DNA from: Psychroserpens sp. Hel_I_66
Lineage (GTDB): Bacteria > Bacteroidota > Bacteroidia > Flavobacteriales > Flavobacteriaceae
Reading direction: 5' to 3'
Length of the DNA stretch: 64,000 nt
Assembly (NCBI RefSeq): GCF_000799465.1
Contig: NZ_JUGU01000001.1
Coordinates: forward strand, 3,554,501 to 3,618,500
Made by a program: the position numbers and the translations under genes. This document shows, piece after piece, positions 61,154 through 64,000 of the stretch. The notes under the pieces were generated by a model. That model worked only from the letters and a program-made list of their open reading frames with translations, searched no databases and was not told the origin of the DNA. Each line of letters opens with the position of its first letter. Position 1 is the first letter of the stretch.

Positions 61154-62650
61154 TTATGATTTGGCCAACTCAATAGAGTTGGCTTTTTCATTTCCTTTTT
61201 TCTTCGGAAATCGTCTCATAAATAACACTTCCCAAATCAATACACCATATACAACGATATACTCTAAGGCAATAATCCAAAGATTTTCAAATTTGTCTGC
61301 TTTATTAAGGTTGAGATATGCCAAATAGCTCAAAATAATCATAAAACTCCAAACCAATGGGAATTTATAATTAGTAAACATGCCCAGTGCCAATAGCGTC
61401 GCAACATACCAAGGATGAACTGTAGTACTCAAAAACAGATAAATGGCAAACGCAAAAAGCATATGTCTAATCAATAATTGAGAATCTTTTTTTCTTCGGA
61501 AAAATGCCAATCCCATTACAAATAGAAACACCAAAACAGGTAATATTTTCCCAATTACAGCAATTTCATTATAACCTCTAAACCAGTATCCAATCTCGCG
61601 AGCCAAATAATAAATACTCGCGTTAAACTCAAAATTATTGAACCACAGCGCAACCGTTTGGGAATAGTTATTTATAAATTGAGAAGAGAAAAAAGGAGCG
61701 AATAGTAATGCAGTTACAATACCTATAATAGCATAAAAGGCTATTAATTTCTTAAAATGAATGCTTGTTTTTTGAGATGAAATTATTTGAATATCATCGT
61801 CATTCTGAACTCGTTTCAGAATCTCATTATTGTGAGATTTCCCAACTTTGCTAGAAATGATAATAGGTTTTTTAAAATAATAGAAAAACAATGGCAAAAA
61901 CAATATTGGTATCAACTTCACAGAAATAGACAATGCAAAAACTACAGCAGCCCATTTCCATTTGCCAATATGTAAAAGATAAATACTCCAGATTAAAAAG
62001 AAAATCATCACACCTTCAAAATGAAGATTACCTGTCAATTCTATAATTATAAACGGATTTAATAAATACCAAAAAATGTTCTTTTCCGGTAGATTGAGTT
62101 TTTTGAGCAGCTTTTTTCCGAAGAAGAAAGTACCAAAATCTGCAGCAATGATGAGAAGCCTTAATATGATTGCAGATCCCAAAATACTATGTCCAGAAAA
62201 CAAAGCAGCGAAAAAGAAGCAAAGCTGGTTTATTGGTGGATAATTGGTATAATGGCTCCCGTTAAGAGTGCCCATTCCAGTATATAATTCCTGGGCTTGT
62301 GCAATGGGTAGATTTTCAGATTTTATAAATGATTCGGGAGTATAGAGATAAGGGTTCAGTCCTTCTAATATCATGCGTCCATCCCAAATAAATCTATAAA
62401 AATCCTGTGAAAGATTAGGAATTGCTAAAATAAAAATAGCTCGACTCAAAAAAGCAATTACGGTTAAGAACTTGAGATTGTCTTTGGCAAATTTAAGTAA
62501 TAAAATAAACACCAACCATAACGCAGTGTAGAGTAGAATGAGTTGAGAATATTCTGTTCTAATTAAATCGTAAGCAAAAAACCAATAAAGAAATAGGCTA
62601 ACAAAAGTAAGCAGTAATGGAACTTTGTAAAGTTTCCAAAATGCGGTCAA
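61154..62650 (-). CDS. Polytopic GT-C-type glycosyltransferase carrying an in-frame REP insertion
   Basis: This 498-residue membrane protein has about ten or more hydrophobic segments and the early loop SQDFYRFIWDGRMILEGLNP, typical of GT-C lipid-sugar-dependent mannosyltransferases (GT87/MptA-like). A second loop (SHYTNYPPINQL) is also typical. The start is TTG at 62650, overlapping the upstream stop codon as TTGA; the next in-frame Met is near residue 90. Residues about 263-285 (VGKSHNNEILKRVQNDDDIQ) are encoded by a palindromic repeat (61797-61863) and lie in a hydrophilic loop. It pairs with the upstream GT2 gene, suggesting synthesis of a surface glycan or glycolipid. Confidence 0.85.
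   Translation of the reverse strand: MTAFWKLYKVPLLLTFVSLFLYWFFAYDLIRTEYSQLILLYTALWLVFILLLKFAKDNLKFLTVIAFLSRAIFILAIPNLSQDFYRFIWDGRMILEGLNPYLYTPESFIKSENLPIAQAQELYTGMGTLNGSHYTNYPPINQLCFFFAALFSGHSILGSAIILRLLIIAADFGTFFFGKKLLKKLNLPEKNIFWYLLNPFIIIELTGNLHFEGVMIFFLIWSIYLLHIGKWKWAAVVFALSISVKLIPILFLPLFFYYFKKPIIISSKVGKSHNNEILKRVQNDDDIQIISSQKTSIHFKKLIAFYAIIGIVTALLFAPFFSSQFINNYSQTVALWFNNFEFNASIYYLAREIGYWFRGYNEIAVIGKILPVLVFLFVMGLAFFRRKKDSQLLIRHMLFAFAIYLFLSTTVHPWYVATLLALGMFTNYKFPLVWSFMIILSYLAYLNLNKADKFENLWIIALEYIVVYGVLIWEVLFMRRFPKKKGNEKANSIELAKS
61164..61188 (+). terminator. Terminator of the small secreted-protein gene, inside the convergent coding sequence
   Basis: GCCAACTC (61164-61171), loop AATA and GAGTTGGC (61176-61183) form a perfect 8-bp stem followed by TTTTT. 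On the minus strand these bases encode the last residues of the glycosyltransferase (KANSIELAK), so one sequence serves both roles. Confidence 0.8.
61797..61863. repeat. REP-like palindromic element inside the glycosyltransferase gene
   Basis: The left part (61797-61823) matches 16096-16122 at all but one base. The right part is a second, degenerate arm (TGAGATTTCCCAACTTTG), with TCTCA/TGAGA pairing in the middle. Read on the minus strand it stays open and encodes ILKRVQNDD, a peptide I associate with such elements in other flavobacteria. Confidence 0.8.
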
Positions 62651-64000
62651 ATCTTAGAGGTTAGAGATTTTAAGAACACGTAGCCAAAGCCTAGAAAAAG
62701 CATGAGATGAAAAGGGAATAATCCAAAATCACCACCTTGATCTCCAACTACAAATGCGCTATACAGGCCAAAAGCAAAATAGAGTGTAAGTATCCCTTCT
62801 AAAATAACGTGAGGTGATACTTTTTTTCTTAAGTATTTATTGCCTTTCCAAGAATCTTTTAAGCTGCTAATATTAAATTTTGGAGTACGAACAAAATCAC
62901 TTCTTTTACCAGCATGACCTTCTAAAACTGCAATTGAGTTATGTAGCGAAAAACCCATAGCTATTGAGAAAAACGTAAAGAACATGCCAATATAACCAAA
63001 GAATTTTTTAAAGCCACTCCCATAAATTTGCTTATACATAAACCAATAGCAAACAAAGAAAATGATAGTACTCATCACAAAGAAACTCATAAAATAAAAG
63101 TAAAACCTCAAATGTGCATATTCATTTTTGATGTAAAGCATTGGAATACTTAAAACCGCAACAATGAAGACGTTTAAAAACATAGTGCTGTTAAGTAAAT
63201 GCAGCAACCCATGAATTTTTGTCTTGGTAGATATATTATCAGATTTGACAACACGAACAAACATTTTTCTAAAATTTTCTGCTCCTCCTTTATTCCAACG
63301 AAACTGTTGTGAACGGGCAGCACTAATAACCACGGGAAGCTCAGCAGGCGTTTCTACGTCTTCCAAATATTTGAATTTCCAGTTTTTAAGTTGTGCCCTG
63401 TAGCTTAGATCCAAATCTTCCGTAAGCGTGTCACCTTCCCAGTTTCCTGCATCTAGAATACATTCTTTTCTCCAAACACCAGCAGTACCGTTAAAATTTA
63501 TGAAATGACCTTTACTGTTACGACCAACTTGCTCTAAAGTAAAATGCGCATCAAGTGCAAACGCTTGGATTTTTGTGAGTATGGAGTAATTTCTATTAAT
63601 ATGTCCCCAACGGGTTTGCACAACACCAATTTTTTCATCCTTAAAATAAGGAATCGTACGTTTTAACCAGTTTTTCTTCGGAAGGAAATCAGCATCAAAA
63701 ATCGCAATATATTCACCCTTTGCTACTTTTAATCCTTCTTTCAACGCACCAGCTTTAAAACCGCTACGGTCTGTTCTCGTGATGTGTTTGATGTCGAGCC
63801 CAGTAGTTTTTAATTGTTCAATATGTAATCGTGTAGTCTCAACGGTCTCATCTGTAGAGTCATCCAACACTTGAATTTCGAGTTTATGTTTTGGGTATTC
63901 TAGTAGCGCAATATTATCAAGTAAGCGCTCCATCACATACATTTCGTTAAAAACAGGAAGCTGTATGGTAACTAATGGTACCTCGCTCTCATTTGCAAAA
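62647..64000 (-). CDS. GT2 cellulose-synthase-like glycosyltransferase (5' end outside window)
   Basis: At least 450 residues are visible; the frame continues past base 64000 (visible first part VPLVTIQLPVFNEMYVMERL), so the start is outside. The GT2 domain has VLDDSTDETVE, the DxD-type IFDADFLP, EDLDLSYRAQLK and QQFRWNKGGAEN, the equivalent of Q-x-x-R-W. Four or five membrane helices follow in the C-terminal half. It is a processive-type glycosyltransferase that would extend or transfer a surface polysaccharide or a lipid-linked sugar. It overlaps the GT-C gene by 4 nt. Confidence 0.9.
   Translation of the reverse strand, partial: FANESEVPLVTIQLPVFNEMYVMERLLDNIALLEYPKHKLEIQVLDDSTDETVETTRLHIEQLKTTGLDIKHITRTDRSGFKAGALKEGLKVAKGEYIAIFDADFLPKKNWLKRTIPYFKDEKIGVVQTRWGHINRNYSILTKIQAFALDAHFTLEQVGRNSKGHFINFNGTAGVWRKECILDAGNWEGDTLTEDLDLSYRAQLKNWKFKYLEDVETPAELPVVISAARSQQFRWNKGGAENFRKMFVRVVKSDNISTKTKIHGLLHLLNSTMFLNVFIVAVLSIPMLYIKNEYAHLRFYFYFMSFFVMSTIIFFVCYWFMYKQIYGSGFKKFFGYIGMFFTFFSIAMGFSLHNSIAVLEGHAGKRSDFVRTPKFNISSLKDSWKGNKYLRKKVSPHVILEGILTLYFAFGLYSAFVVGDQGGDFGLFPFHLMLFLGFGYVFLKSLTSKI

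Larger units (their letters stand above)
10237..63683. repeat. 40 dispersed copies of octamer TTCCGAAG/CTTCGGAA
   Basis: By hand I counted 40 copies. First bases: 10237, 12415, 14806, 16338, 16438, 17284, 18048, 20078, 20305, 20661, 23361, 23614, 26582, 27273, 28954, 30204, 30660, 30981, 31386, 34286, 37700, 39018, 41520, 41648, 46410, 46540, 47246, 47375, 49532, 50227, 54621, 55878, 55922, 56913, 58077, 60750, 61202, 61494, 62116 and 63676. Most have T before TTCCGAAG, and many have A-rich sequence after it (TTTCCGAAGAAA). Orientation is mixed. About 1-2 copies would be expected by base composition at roughly 35% GC. All but the copy at 60750 lie in genes. Confidence 0.85.

Noticed and set aside
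61154..62650. Glycosyltransferase gene as a pseudogene because of the repeat insertion
   Set aside because: The insertion keeps the frame, contains no stop and falls in a hydrophilic loop; the rest of the protein is complete.
10237..63683. Octamer copies as a restriction site or transposon end
   Set aside because: The word is not a palindrome, has no paired ends or target duplications, and is over- rather than under-represented.

Overview
This 64 kb window reads as the chromosome of a low-GC member of Flavobacteriaceae (Bacteroidota), probably marine. The evidence is a SusC/SusD polysaccharide utilisation locus (PUL), lipoproteins with acidic residues just after the lipobox cysteine, promoters of the TTG-N17-21-TAnnTTTG type without Shine-Dalgarno sequences, a mevalonate pathway (mevalonate kinase and diphosphomevalonate decarboxylase), and typical flavobacterial fusions. 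The genus cannot be fixed from the sequence. No tRNA, rRNA, CRISPR array, prophage or insertion sequence was seen.

Region 1 (1-26,150) is a complete alpha-glucan (starch/maltodextrin) PUL. A leftward block encodes SusC, SusD, a SusE/F-like starch-binding lipoprotein and a secreted GH13 amylase cut by the window edge. A rightward block encodes a LacI-type regulator, an inner-membrane sugar symporter, beta-phosphoglucomutase, a GH65 maltose phosphorylase, an SusA-like GH13, an esterase, a GH31, three more GH13 lipoproteins, a GH97 (SusB type) and a small secreted protein. A perfect 14-bp palindrome in the divergent promoter region is a good candidate LacI operator. The logic is surface binding and cutting, TonB-dependent import, periplasmic trimming to maltose, symport, then phosphorolysis to glucose plus beta-glucose-1-phosphate. 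One GH13 enzyme has Asn where the catalytic nucleophile Asp should be.

Region 2 (26,280-36,030) has a GAF protein facing an HD-domain/PycTM-like membrane protein, then a tight redox/thiol series: SelO, a small unknown, DUF427, MsrA, a hydrolase-OsmC fusion, EgtB and EgtD (two-gene ergothioneine route).

Region 3 (36,100-54,950) is mostly housekeeping and envelope: a phosphoesterase/unknown/Omp85-like barrel fusion lipoprotein, a DUF2254 membrane protein, a beta-propeller lipoprotein, GDPD, a flavoprotein, a hybrid histidine kinase, two mevalonate pathway enzymes, an MBOAT/SGNH-like pair, a UbiA prenyltransferase, a pseudouridine synthase homologue lacking its catalytic Asp, a transglutaminase-like protein and a small carboxypeptidase-regulatory-domain protein.

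Region 4 (54,950-60,211) is a polyamine operon: arginine decarboxylase, agmatinase, a deoxyhypusine-synthase homologue and a GNAT-nitrilase fusion. It is preceded by a strong promoter and about 290 nt of unexplained leader. Region 5 (60,250-64,000) has two small proteins and two convergent glycosyltransferase genes, one of which carries a dispersed palindromic repeat inserted in frame.

The strongest genome-scale signal is the octamer TTCCGAAG (or its complement CTTCGGAA). I counted 40 copies by hand, against roughly one or two expected from base composition. They occur in both orientations, in different reading frames and in unrelated amino-acid contexts, and none lies in the first 10.2 kb. 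This looks like a DNA-level signal (uptake, recombination or segregation type) rather than a coding effect.
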